Shown here piece by piece: positions 15,243 through 23,618 of a DNA stretch of 64,000 bases (positions within the stretch are counted from its first letter, which is position 1; the number at the start of each line of letters is the position of its first letter). The stretch spans positions 8,494,001 through 8,558,000 of the forward strand of contig NZ_CP072941.1 of the NCBI RefSeq assembly GCF_018069625.1, read 5' to 3'. The notes below the pieces were generated by a model. The model was not told the origin of the DNA and searched no databases. It saw only the letters and a program-made list of their open reading frames with translations. The position numbers were made by a program, and so were the translations under genes. The stretch is from Streptomyces yatensis (GTDB lineage Bacteria; Actinomycetota; Actinomycetes; Streptomycetales; Streptomycetaceae).

Positions 15243-17993
15243 CTAGTCGCGCATGACGTCGGGCTCGTGCCGGCGCAGCAGCCGGGCCACGACGAAGCCG
15301 CAGACCAGCCCGATCGCCACCAGCACACCGAGATCGATGCCCCACTGGGAGACGGTGTGCGCCCACAGCGGGTCGACTTCGTTCGGCTTGTCGAGATTCC
15401 ACGGCGGCATGGTGTGCGCGAGGTCGAGTGTGGTCCCGGCGCCCGCGACCGCCCAGCGGGCGGGCATCAGCCAGCCGACCTGTTCGATGCCCGGAGAGCT
15501 GAACAGCTTGAAGAGGACGCCGGTGAAGACCACCTGCACGATGGCGAACATCACCAGCAGCGGCATGGTCTTCTCGGCCGTCCTCACCAGCGCGGAGATG
15601 ACCAGGCCGAACATCATGGAGGTGAAGCCCAGCGCACTGATCACCACACAGACCTCGACGGCCGTGGGCATGAGCAGCCCCTGGGCGGGCAGTTGGCGGA
15701 CCGAGAAGCCGATCGCGCACAGGACGGCACCCTGCATCGCGGTGATCAGACCGAGGACGATCACCTTCGACATCAGATACGCGGACCGGGACAGACCCGT
15801 GGCCCTCTCCCGTTCGTAGATCACCCGTTCCTTGATCAATTCGCGTACGGAGTTGGCCGCGCCGGAGAAACTCATGCCGATGACGAGCACCAGCAGAATG
15901 GTTCCGGACTCCTGGTTGTAGCGGAAACCGCTGTCGGGCGGTGGCGGGACGAGTCCGTACTTCGCCGGAACCAGACAGCTCACCCCGCCCAGCACGGCCG
16001 GGAGGAGCAGCATCAGCGCCATGAAGCCCTTGTCGGAGGCGATGACCGACAGATAGCGGCGGATCAGGGTCCACAACTGGGCGACCCAGTGCCGCCGTTT
16101 GGGCTGCAGCGCTCGCGCGGGCGGCTGCGCCGGAAGGGCGCCCGGCTGCTGCGGCGGTACGGCAGAGCCGACCTCCGCGACCCGCCGGGCGTACTGCGGG
16201 GAAGTCCGCCAGCGTCCGCCCCAGTCGTGGTCGCGATGGTTCTCGAAGGCGGAGAAGACATCGGCCCAGCTCTCGTGGCCGAAGAACTCCAGGGCCTCGT
16301 CCGGGGCGCCGAAGTAGGCCACGGAGCCGCCCGGCGCCATCACCAACACCCGGTCGCACAGGGACAGTTCGGCGACCGAGTGGGTCACCACCAGGACGGT
16401 ACGGCCGTCGTCGGCGAGCCCCCGCAGCAACTTCATGACATCGCGGTCCAGGCCCGGGTCCAGCCCGGAGGTGGGCTCGTCCAGGAAGAGCAGGGATGGC
16501 TTGGTCAGCAGCTCCAGGGCGACGGACACCCGCTTGCGCTGACCGCCGGAGAGCGAGGCGACCTTCTTGTCCCGGTGGACGTCGAGCTTCAGCTCCCGGA
16601 GCACCTCGTCGATACGGGCCTTGCGCTCGGCGGCCTTGGTGTCGCCGGGGAAGCGCAGCCTGGCGGCGTACTTCAGCGCGGTGTCGACGGTCAGCTCCTT
16701 GTGCAGGATGTCGTCCTGCGGAACGAGGCCGATCCGGTGGCGCAACTCGGCGAACTGGGTGTACAGATCGCGGTGGTCGTAGAGGACATGCCCCTGGTCG
16801 GCGGGCCGGTAGCCGGTCAGCGCGCGCAGCAGGGTGGACTTCCCGGAGCCCGACGGCCCGACCACCGCCACCAGCGACTTCTCCGGGACGCCGAAGGAGA
16901 CGTCGTCCAGGATGGTCTTGCCGCGTCCGACGGTCACCGTCAGGTTCCGGGCGGCGAAGAAGACCTCACCGGTGTCGGCGAACTCCTCCAGCCGGTCCCC
17001 GGCGAGGCGGAAGGTGGAGTGGCCGACACCGACGATGTCATGGGGGCCGATGAGCTGGCGGCGGTCCACGGGCTGCCCGTTGACAAAGGTGCCGTTGTGG
17101 CTGCCGAGGTCGACGATCTCGAAGCGGCCACCGGGCAGCGGCCGGAACTCCGCGTGGTGGCGGGAGACGTGCGGGCCCTCCACCACGAGTTCGTTGTCCT
17201 GCGCCCGGCCGATGCGCATCGGCCGCCCCTGGACGAGCCGGTGGACACCCGACGGGCTCCGGTCGATGAAGTGGGTCGCGGCGGCTCCATGGGGCTCGTC
17301 CGGCTCTCCGGCGGCGGGCCGGTGCGGGTCCCGGGTGACGTCCGGGCCTGCCGTACGGGCGGGGGCCGCCGTCCCGGCCGGGGCCGCCGCCTGCCCCGCT
17401 GAGGCCGCCGCCCCGGCCGGGGCTCCCGGGCCCTCCGCCGTCCCGGGACGGGGCGCCACCGGGGGTGAACCGGCGGCTGCCACCGTGCCCCAACCCGTAT
17501 CACCTCGCGGTCCGCGAGGGGGCTGGGGATGGGCCTCGGGGCGGGGTTCGGGATGAGCCTGAGGACGGGGTTCGGGGCGGGCCTCGGGACGAGGCTCAGG
17601 ACGGGCATCGCCCTGATGTGCCGCCGCGCGGCCCTGCGCGGCGGCGGGCGCCTGGTCGCCACTCACCGGCGACGGCGCCGGCGCTGGCGAAGGCGTCGGC
17701 GCGGCCTCCGTGAAGTCCAGCCGCATGCCGCTGGAGAAGTTCCCCAGCCGGACGATCGAACCGTGGCCGATCTCGATCCGCTGGACACGGCGCCCGTCCG
17801 CGAACGTGCCGTTCGCGCTGCCGAGGTCCTCGATGACCCACGTCCCGCCGACGCAGCGGATCGTGATGTGCCGCCGGGAGACCCGGCGGTCGATGGTCGG
17901 GATGTCGGCCTGCTGATCGCGCCCCACGGTGTAGCTCCGGGACGCGTCCAGGGTCCAGGTGCGTCCATTGGCATGCAGTACAAGTTCCGGCAC
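15243..17993 (-). CDS. FHA-FHA-ABC-2 transporter fusion (ATPase and permease in one chain)
   Basis: The 916-residue protein has, in order, an FHA domain (1-95), a Pro/Glu/Arg/His-rich linker with repeated EPRPEA-type units (about 125-160) and an Ala/Gly-rich part, a second FHA domain (about 248-330), an ABC ATPase and a C-terminal ABC-2 membrane domain with about six helices. Walker A is GPSGSGKST (379-387), the signature is LSGGQ (481-485) and Walker B is LLFLDEP (501-507). The GTG at 17993 gives the family-typical PELVLxxNGRTWTLD beginning and has AGGA 9 bases upstream. FHA domains bind phosphothreonine, so export is probably gated by a Ser/Thr kinase. The gene lies alone, convergent with the SCO6745-like gene. 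The exported substrate is unknown. Confidence 0.9.
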   Translation of the reverse strand: MPELVLHANGRTWTLDASRSYTVGRDQQADIPTIDRRVSRRHITIRCVGGTWVIEDLGSANGTFADGRRVQRIEIGHGSIVRLGNFSSGMRLDFTEAAPTPSPAPAPSPVSGDQAPAAAQGRAAAHQGDARPEPRPEARPEPRPQAHPEPRPEAHPQPPRGPRGDTGWGTVAAAGSPPVAPRPGTAEGPGAPAGAAASAGQAAAPAGTAAPARTAGPDVTRDPHRPAAGEPDEPHGAAATHFIDRSPSGVHRLVQGRPMRIGRAQDNELVVEGPHVSRHHAEFRPLPGGRFEIVDLGSHNGTFVNGQPVDRRQLIGPHDIVGVGHSTFRLAGDRLEEFADTGEVFFAARNLTVTVGRGKTILDDVSFGVPEKSLVAVVGPSGSGKSTLLRALTGYRPADQGHVLYDHRDLYTQFAELRHRIGLVPQDDILHKELTVDTALKYAARLRFPGDTKAAERKARIDEVLRELKLDVHRDKKVASLSGGQRKRVSVALELLTKPSLLFLDEPTSGLDPGLDRDVMKLLRGLADDGRTVLVVTHSVAELSLCDRVLVMAPGGSVAYFGAPDEALEFFGHESWADVFSAFENHRDHDWGGRWRTSPQYARRVAEVGSAVPPQQPGALPAQPPARALQPKRRHWVAQLWTLIRRYLSVIASDKGFMALMLLLPAVLGGVSCLVPAKYGLVPPPPDSGFRYNQESGTILLVLVIGMSFSGAANSVRELIKERVIYERERATGLSRSAYLMSKVIVLGLITAMQGAVLCAIGFSVRQLPAQGLLMPTAVEVCVVISALGFTSMMFGLVISALVRTAEKTMPLLVMFAIVQVVFTGVLFKLFSSPGIEQVGWLMPARWAVAGAGTTLDLAHTMPPWNLDKPNEVDPLWAHTVSQWGIDLGVLVAIGLVCGFVVARLLRRHEPDVMRD

Positions 17994-18127
17994 GGGCGGT
18001 GTGTCCTCATGGGGTCGGTCAGTCGGCGTGCGGCCCGGGCCGGGCACGCCGATGCGTACGGCCGTAGCCGACTTGGAAGAGGGCACGGGGCGTACGGAGG
18101 TTGCGTGTGATGGCGCGGGGTCCCAAC

Positions 18128-19336
18128 TTACCTCCCCGGCAGCGGTGGTTCGCCTCCGTCCCCGCGTTCGCCCCCGGCGCACAGTGCGTGGTCGATGAGG
18201 GCGCTGGCCGTGTTCTCCTGGTCCAGGATGTGCTCCGGGGTGTCACCGCGTGCCTCCGACATGGAGACCGCGGCGCTGCGCCTGCCGTCCTCGGTCACCC
18301 CGTTGAGGGTGATGTAGCCGCCGTCCCCGCCCTCGTGGCTCCAGTACGTTCCTCCGCAGCTCAGCGGGCGTTCGACCAGGCCGAGCCCGTAGCGGCCGCC
18401 GGGCCACAGCTGCTGGACCTCCTCGCTCACCGGCACGGTCCGCTTCATCTCGGCCAGTTGCCGCGGCGGCAGCAGCCGGCCCGAGAGCAGTGCGCGGAAG
18501 AAGTCGTTCTCGTCCCGTGTGGTCGTGACCCACGAAAGGTTCTCGTGGTCCACCGGGCTCTGGTCGGTGACGTCCACCCGGGACCCGGGGCCGAAGAGCT
18601 GGTAGGCCCTGGCGTGCGGCCGGGGGAGGGTGGGCGAGGTGCCCAGCCACCGGGTCCGGTCGAGGCCGAGCGGGCGCAGGACGCGGTCCTCGATCTCCTG
18701 GTGGGCGGGGCGGCCGGTGGCCTTCTTGACGACCATGTCGAGAAGGATGTAGCCGGTGTTGGAGTACGCCCAGCCCTCGCCGGGCGGGAAGTCCGGTGCG
18801 TGGGCCATGGCGCGGGCCACCAGCCACTCGGGCTCGTAGACGTCGTGGCGCTGCTGGTAGTACTCCTCCGGCGTGGTGTATCCGGGCAGGTCGTCGTGGA
18901 TGCCGCCGGTGTGCTGGAGCAGTTGGCGGAGGGTGATCCGGCGGCCGTCGTTGCCGTTGCCCCGCACCACTCCCGGCAGCCAGTGGTCGACCGTGTCGTC
19001 CAGGGAGAGTGTGCCCTCGGCCTCCAGTTGGAGGACCACGGTGGCGACCAGTGTCTTGGATGTGCTGGCCATGCGGAAGGAGCCGTCGGAAGAGACCGGA
19101 CGGCCGGTGTTCAGGTCGCCGGTGCCGCTGGTGGCGACCGAGTGCCGACCGTCCGGCGCGACCACGCGGGCCTGCACACCGCTGACGCCGAGGGCGTGGA
19201 TCGCCTCGGTGTCCTGGCGCAGCCGCTCCACGGGGGAGGGGCCGGCGGGCCGGGCGACGGCGGTGGCCACCTCGGTGGCGAGCAGCGTAGCGACACCGAG
19301 TGCCAGGGCGAGGTGCTTGCGCGGAGTGGGAGACAT
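18128..19336 (-). CDS. Secreted serine hydrolase (class C beta-lactamase/DD-peptidase fold)
   Basis: The 402-residue protein starts with a Sec signal peptide (hydrophobic LALALGVATLLATEVATAVA, then a likely cleavage after an Ala-x-Ala near residue 28). The active-site motifs of the penicillin-recognising fold are present: STSK (Ser91, Lys94), YSNTGY with the Tyr-x-Asn pair, and a C-terminal HEGGDGGY in place of KTG. Members act as D-alanyl-D-alanine carboxypeptidases, esterases or D-aminopeptidases. It faces away from the GH16/GH18 operon at 19650 and shares a 313-base region with it. It could modify peptidoglycan or ester substrates outside the cell. Resistance to beta-lactams is not implied. 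Confidence 0.88.
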   Translation of the reverse strand: MSPTPRKHLALALGVATLLATEVATAVARPAGPSPVERLRQDTEAIHALGVSGVQARVVAPDGRHSVATSGTGDLNTGRPVSSDGSFRMASTSKTLVATVVLQLEAEGTLSLDDTVDHWLPGVVRGNGNDGRRITLRQLLQHTGGIHDDLPGYTTPEEYYQQRHDVYEPEWLVARAMAHAPDFPPGEGWAYSNTGYILLDMVVKKATGRPAHQEIEDRVLRPLGLDRTRWLGTSPTLPRPHARAYQLFGPGSRVDVTDQSPVDHENLSWVTTTRDENDFFRALLSGRLLPPRQLAEMKRTVPVSEEVQQLWPGGRYGLGLVERPLSCGGTYWSHEGGDGGYITLNGVTEDGRRSAAVSMSEARGDTPEHILDQENTASALIDHALCAGGERGDGGEPPLPGR

Positions 19337-19649
19337 GGCTGAACGCTAGATTCGCCCCCAACGGGGCGCGATCCGGCGCACCCCAGGATCGACATGGGGG
19401 ATATCCCCCGCGGGCCCTCACCCGTCGTGCGGCCGTCCTCCCCGGCGGTTTCTGTCCCTACATATGGTCCATACCAAACCCTTGACAGGATTTTCCTTCA
19501 CTTCTTAAATCACGTAGTGAACTAAGTATCTCTCGGATCGCTCATCGCACCCCGGTCGGCGCCGTAACCACTTGGTTCCACCTGTTGGTTTCACATGCGC
19601 CTCATGTCTCTCCGCACCTGTCATGCACATGCTTCTGGAAGGGAGAGTC
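19337..19649. promoter_or_regulatory. Divergent promoter region of serine hydrolase and GH16/GH18 operon
   Basis: A good sigma-70-type promoter points rightwards: TTGACA at 19482-19487, a 17-base spacer and TTAAAT at 19505-19510. Directly upstream (19465-19476) is TGGTCCATACCA, which matches the TGG..CC/ACCA core of DasR/chitin-type elements. The region from 19470 to 19600 is unusually AT-rich for this genome. The message would have a 5' leader of about 130 bases. Confidence 0.65.
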
Positions 19650-20927
19650 ATGGACTCCCCGCGCTTACCCCGGCGACTGCTGCTCTCCGTCGTCTCGTTC
19701 CTCGCCCTCGCCTCCATGTCCACCGGACTGGCACAGGGCGCGCCCGCCTCCGCGGCGCGGTCCGCCGCGCCACCGGCCGCGGCCGCCAAGGCCGCCGCCG
19801 TCACCTTCTCCGACGAGTTCGACGGGCCCGCGGGCTCCGCCGTCGACGGTGGCAAGTGGCAGATCGAGACGGGCGACAACGTCAACAACCATGAGCGGCA
19901 GTACTACACGGCGGGCAACCGCAACGCCGCCCTCGACGGGCAGGGCCATCTGGCCATCACCGCCCGCCGTGAGAACCCGAGCAACTACCAGTGCTGGTAC
20001 GGAAGATGTGAGTACACCTCCGCCCGGCTGAACACCTCCGGCAAGTTCACCACCACCTACGGCCGGGTCGAAGCCCGGATGAAGATTCCGCGCGGGCAGG
20101 GCATGTGGCCGGCGTTCTGGATGCTGGGCAATGACATCGGACAGGTCGGCTGGCCCAACTCGGGTGAGATCGACATCATGGAGAACGTGGGCTTCGAGCC
20201 GTCCACGGTCCACGGCACCCTCCACGGCCCCGGATACTCGGGGTCCGGCGGTATCGGCGCCGGGTACTCCCTGCCCGGTGGCCAGGCGTTCGCCGACGCC
20301 TTCCACACCTTCGCCGTCGACTGGAGCCCCAACGCGATCACCTGGTCCGTGGACGGCACCGTCTACCAGCGGCGCACCCCCGCCGACCTCGGTGGCCGGC
20401 AGTGGGTGTTCAACAAGCCCTTCTTCGTGATCCTCAACCTGGCGGTCGGTGGCTACTGGCCCGGAGACCCCAACGGCAGCACGGCCTTCCCCCAGCAACT
20501 CCTCGTCGACTACGTCCGGGTCAGCACCGACGGCGGACAGCCGGGCGGCGGTGCCATCACCGGTGTCGGCGGCAAGTGTGTGGACGTGGCGGGTGCCAAC
20601 AGCGCGAACGGTACGCCGATCCAGCTCTACGACTGCAACGGTTCCGCCGCGCAGCAGTGGACCGTTGGTGGCGATGGCACGATCCGTGCGCTGGGGAAGT
20701 GTCTGGACGTGGCGTCGGGTGGCACGGCCGACGGCAGTCTGGTCCAGCTCTATGACTGCAACGGCAGCGCGGCGCAGCAATGGGCCGTTCCCGCGGCCCG
20801 CGACATCGTCAATCCGCAGGCCAACAAGTGCCTGGATGCCGCCGGTGGCAGCTCGGCCAACGGCACCCGGCTGCAGATATGGACCTGCACCGGCGCCGCC
20901 AACCAGAAGTGGACGGTGACCAGATGA
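19650..20927 (+). CDS. Secreted GH16 beta-1,3-glucanase with C-terminal CBM13 lectin domain
   Basis: The 425-residue protein has a signal peptide (RRLLLSVVSFLALASMSTGLAQGAPA), a GH16 domain (about 50-295) and a ricin-type CBM13 domain (303-425). The GH16 catalytic motif GEIDIMEN supplies Glu173, Asp175 and Glu178; WPAFWML and the NLAVGGYWPG segment are typical of laminarinase-type enzymes. The lectin part shows repeated QQW/QKW motifs of the beta-trefoil. I choose the ATG at 19650 because GGAAGGGAGAG precedes it. The stop overlaps the start of a GH18 gene (ATGA), so both enzymes are made from one message. Together they would attack beta-1,3-glucan and chitin, as in fungal walls. The lectin DNA is almost identical to that of the next gene. 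Confidence 0.92.
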   Translation: MDSPRLPRRLLLSVVSFLALASMSTGLAQGAPASAARSAAPPAAAAKAAAVTFSDEFDGPAGSAVDGGKWQIETGDNVNNHERQYYTAGNRNAALDGQGHLAITARRENPSNYQCWYGRCEYTSARLNTSGKFTTTYGRVEARMKIPRGQGMWPAFWMLGNDIGQVGWPNSGEIDIMENVGFEPSTVHGTLHGPGYSGSGGIGAGYSLPGGQAFADAFHTFAVDWSPNAITWSVDGTVYQRRTPADLGGRQWVFNKPFFVILNLAVGGYWPGDPNGSTAFPQQLLVDYVRVSTDGGQPGGGAITGVGGKCVDVAGANSANGTPIQLYDCNGSAAQQWTVGGDGTIRALGKCLDVASGGTADGSLVQLYDCNGSAAQQWAVPAARDIVNPQANKCLDAAGGSSANGTRLQIWTCTGAANQKWTVTR

Positions 20928-21407
20928 AGATGAGACTCCTGCACAGACCCGTGGTGCGCGGCATTCTGGGCGTGGCGGCCGCCGCCGCCCTCCTCACCGG
21001 CCTGACCAGCGTCCCCGCGAGTGGTGCCGCGGCGGCCACCGGACAGATCACCGGTGTCGGCGGCAAGTGTGTGGACGTGGCGGGTGCCAACAGCGCGAAC
21101 GGTACGCCGATCCAGCTCTACGACTGCAACGGTTCCGCCGCGCAGCAGTGGACCGTTGGTGGCGATGGCACGATCCGTGCGCTGGGGAAGTGTCTGGACG
21201 TGGCCTCGGGTGGCACGGCCGACGGCAGCCTGGTCCAGCTCTACGACTGCAACGGCAGCGGGGCCCAGCAGTGGTCCCTCCCGGCGGCGCGTGACATCGT
21301 CAATCCGCAGGCCAACAAGTGCCTGGATGCCACCGGTGGCAGTTCGGCCAACGGCACCCGGCTGCAGATATGGACCTGCACCGGTGCCGCCAACCAGAAG
21401 TGGACGG
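20556..21407 (+). repeat. Pair of 361-base direct repeats encoding CBM13 domains
   Basis: The block 20556-20916 (end of the GH16 gene) reappears at 21047-21407 (start of the GH18 gene), offset by exactly 491 bases and without gaps. By hand comparison I count about 15 differences, all after the first 158 identical bases. Most of the changes cluster in the last half. This is far above the similarity of the rest of the two genes. Confidence 0.92.
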
Positions 21408-22312
21408 CGCCGGACGGTGGCAGCACCCCGCCGACCGGGCCGGGAGCCATGGCCGTGGCCCCGTACCTCTACAACGGCTGGGGCAGCCCGCCGAGCCCCA
21501 CCACCGTGATGAACGCGACCGGCGTCAAGTGGTTCACGCTCGCCTTCGTCCTCAGCAACGGCTACTGCAACCCGCAGTGGGACGGTGGCCGTCCGCTCAC
21601 CGGAGGCGTCGACCAGCAGACCATCAACACCGTGCGGTCCGCCGGTGGCGATGTCATCCCGTCCTTCGGCGGCTGGAGCGGCAACAAGCTGGAGAGCTCC
21701 TGCGGCAGCGCGGGCGAGCTGGCCGCCGCCTACCAGAAGGTCATCAACGCCTACGGTCTCAAGGCGATCGACATCGACATCGAGGCCGCCGCGTACGACA
21801 GCCCGACCGTCCAGCAGCGCACGGTCGACGCGCTGAAGACCGTCAAGGCCAACAACCCCGGCATCAAGGTGTACGTCACCTTCGGCACCGGCCAGAACGG
21901 CCCGGACAACAGCCTGATCAGCAAGGCCGCCGCCTCCGGTCTGACCGTGGACAGCTGGACCATCATGCCGTTCAACTTCGGGGGCGCCGGGCAGAACATG
22001 GGCCAGCTCACCCTCCGCGCCGCCGAGGGGCTCAAGAACACGGTCAAGAGCGCCTACGGGTACACGGACGACCAGGCGTACCGGCACACCGGCATCTCCT
22101 CGATGAACGGCATCACCGACAACGGTGAGACCGTGACCGTGAACGACTTCCGCACCATCCTGGGCTACGCCCAGCAGCGGCACCTCGCGCGGCTGACCTT
22201 CTGGTCGGTCAACCGTGACCGGCCCTGTACCGGTGGCGGGGCGGACACCTGCTCGGGCGTCTCCCAGCAGCCGTGGGACTTCACCCGTGTCTTCGCCCAG
22301 TACGCGGGCTGA
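20924..22312 (+). CDS. Secreted CBM13-GH18 chitinase-like hydrolase
   Basis: The 462-residue protein has a signal peptide (1 to about 37), a ricin-type CBM13 lectin (42-162), a short Gly/Ser/Pro linker (about 166-175) and a GH18 catalytic domain (about 178-462). The GH18 motif is KAIDIDIE, which keeps the DxDxE core but lacks the usual DG at its start, as in the PF-ChiA-like subgroup. The end of the barrel is seen as RLTFWSVNRDRPC. It shares roughly two thirds of its catalytic residues by eye with the GH18 gene at 37166. It starts within the GH16 stop and is followed by a strong hairpin at 22353. Chitin or a chitin-like beta-1,4-GlcNAc polymer is the likely substrate. Confidence 0.88.
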   Translation: MKMRLLHRPVVRGILGVAAAAALLTGLTSVPASGAAAATGQITGVGGKCVDVAGANSANGTPIQLYDCNGSAAQQWTVGGDGTIRALGKCLDVASGGTADGSLVQLYDCNGSGAQQWSLPAARDIVNPQANKCLDATGGSSANGTRLQIWTCTGAANQKWTAPDGGSTPPTGPGAMAVAPYLYNGWGSPPSPTTVMNATGVKWFTLAFVLSNGYCNPQWDGGRPLTGGVDQQTINTVRSAGGDVIPSFGGWSGNKLESSCGSAGELAAAYQKVINAYGLKAIDIDIEAAAYDSPTVQQRTVDALKTVKANNPGIKVYVTFGTGQNGPDNSLISKAAASGLTVDSWTIMPFNFGGAGQNMGQLTLRAAEGLKNTVKSAYGYTDDQAYRHTGISSMNGITDNGETVTVNDFRTILGYAQQRHLARLTFWSVNRDRPCTGGGADTCSGVSQQPWDFTRVFAQYAG

Positions 22313-22352
22313 TCCCATTCAGGACACGCGTTTCCTATAGGAATCTGCGCGA

Positions 22353-22391
22353 CGAGATCCGGCACCCGATCCACAGGGGTGCCGGATCTCG
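22353..22391 (+). terminator. Hairpin after the GH16/GH18 operon
   Basis: Perfect 15-base arms (CGAGATCCGGCACCC and its complement) surround a 9-base loop, 40 bases after the chitinase-like stop, and are followed by TGTTTGT. This is a strong rho-independent terminator separating the hydrolase operon from the ABC transporter operon. Confidence 0.9.
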
Positions 22392-22475
22392 TGTTTGTCC
22401 GAGGTCTTGACGGGGCGGCCCGGCTGGCACACCATCGCGGCATCAATTTCCTATTTGATTCGTGGGGGTGCGGAG

Positions 22476-23567
22476 GTGGGTCTCCGGACTGGATCTGTAC
22501 TGCCGGGAGTGGTCGCCGTCGTGGTGCTGGCCGCGGGTTCGGCGGCCTGCACGCTCAAGAACTCGGGTGAGCCGACGGCCGGGCAGGGCCCCGCGTCCGC
22601 GCGGGCGGGTGGTGGCTCGGCCGTGCTCGCGGACGGGTCGGCCACCAAGGTCGCACTCGTGCCCGGCGGGGCGCACCCGTACTTCCAGCCCTGGAAGTCC
22701 GCCGGCGCCGACGCGAAGAAGACGTACCGGCTCGGGGGCGTGACGTTCGACGAGACGGCGGAGTGGGACCAGCAGAAGCAGAACAACCTGCTGTCCACGC
22801 TCGCCGCGCGCGGCTACAACGCGTTCGGTGTCTTCGGGGTCTCGCCCACCGACATCAACACCACATTCGCCGACCTGAAGTCGCAGGGCCTCGCCGTGGC
22901 CTCGCTCGGCTCCTGTCCGGCGGGCAGGAACGAGGCCGACTTCTGCCTCTCCACGGATGTCGAACTGGCCGCGTACAAGGCGGCCAAGGCCGCCATCGAC
23001 GCGATGGGCGGCAAGGGCACGATCGTCCATCTGACGGGCAACAACGTGGACGCCAACACCCAGCTGCGGATCAAGGGCGTGGCCAGGGCCGTCAAGGAGT
23101 CGGGCGGCAAGGCGAAGCTGCTGCAGACCGTCACCGACATCGACAAGGACCTGCAGACCGCGCAGAAGGCGGTGTCCGATCTGCTGACGGCCAAGGGCAA
23201 GCAGATCCAGGGCATCGTCTCCACCGCCTACAACCCGGCCGTCGCCGCCGCCGACGCGGTCAGGAGCTCCGGTTCGCGGGCGAAGGTCGTCGCCATCGAC
23301 GACGACGCCAAGATCCTCAGCTCGATCAGGCAGGGCACGGTCACCGCCACCGTCGTGCAGAACCCGGTGGGACAGGCGAAGGTCGGGGCGTGGGCGCTCG
23401 CGCTGCTGCAGACCAAGCAGTGCACCATGCGCACGCCCGGCCAGTCCGTCGACTCCGGCTCGTTCGTCGTCACGAAGAAGAACGTCACGACCTACGACCG
23501 TGCCCGGAGGGCGAAGACGGACCGGCTGAAGAAGCAGTTCGCCGACGACGTCCTGGCGTGCGGCTGA
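22476..23567 (+). CDS. Sugar ABC transporter substrate-binding lipoprotein
   Basis: The 363-residue protein begins with a lipoprotein signal (VLPGVVAVVVLAAGSAAC), whose Cys is at about residue 26. The mature part belongs to the LacI/ribose-binding type (Peripla_BP_4): VALVPGGAHPYFQPW at the ligand hinge, then VTFDETAEWDQQKQNNLLSTL, and GIVSTAYNPAVAAADAV in the second lobe. The start is uncertain: the in-frame GTG at 22476 gives a proper signal length but has only a weak ribosome site. It is the first gene of an operon with an enolase-superfamily enzyme, two permeases and an ATPase. It should capture a monosaccharide or sugar acid outside the cell. Confidence 0.85.
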   Translation: MGLRTGSVLPGVVAVVVLAAGSAACTLKNSGEPTAGQGPASARAGGGSAVLADGSATKVALVPGGAHPYFQPWKSAGADAKKTYRLGGVTFDETAEWDQQKQNNLLSTLAARGYNAFGVFGVSPTDINTTFADLKSQGLAVASLGSCPAGRNEADFCLSTDVELAAYKAAKAAIDAMGGKGTIVHLTGNNVDANTQLRIKGVARAVKESGGKAKLLQTVTDIDKDLQTAQKAVSDLLTAKGKQIQGIVSTAYNPAVAAADAVRSSGSRAKVVAIDDDAKILSSIRQGTVTATVVQNPVGQAKVGAWALALLQTKQCTMRTPGQSVDSGSFVVTKKNVTTYDRARRAKTDRLKKQFADDVLACG

Positions 23568-23618
23568 TCCCGCCGCCCCCGTACCGCGGAACGCTCTAGA
23601 GAAACCGGGCATCACGAG

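Noticed and set aside
15267..17402. Long plus-strand frame opposite the FHA-ABC gene
   Set aside because: Gln/Arg/Gly-rich shadow without domains; the minus strand has FHA, Walker and membrane motifs.
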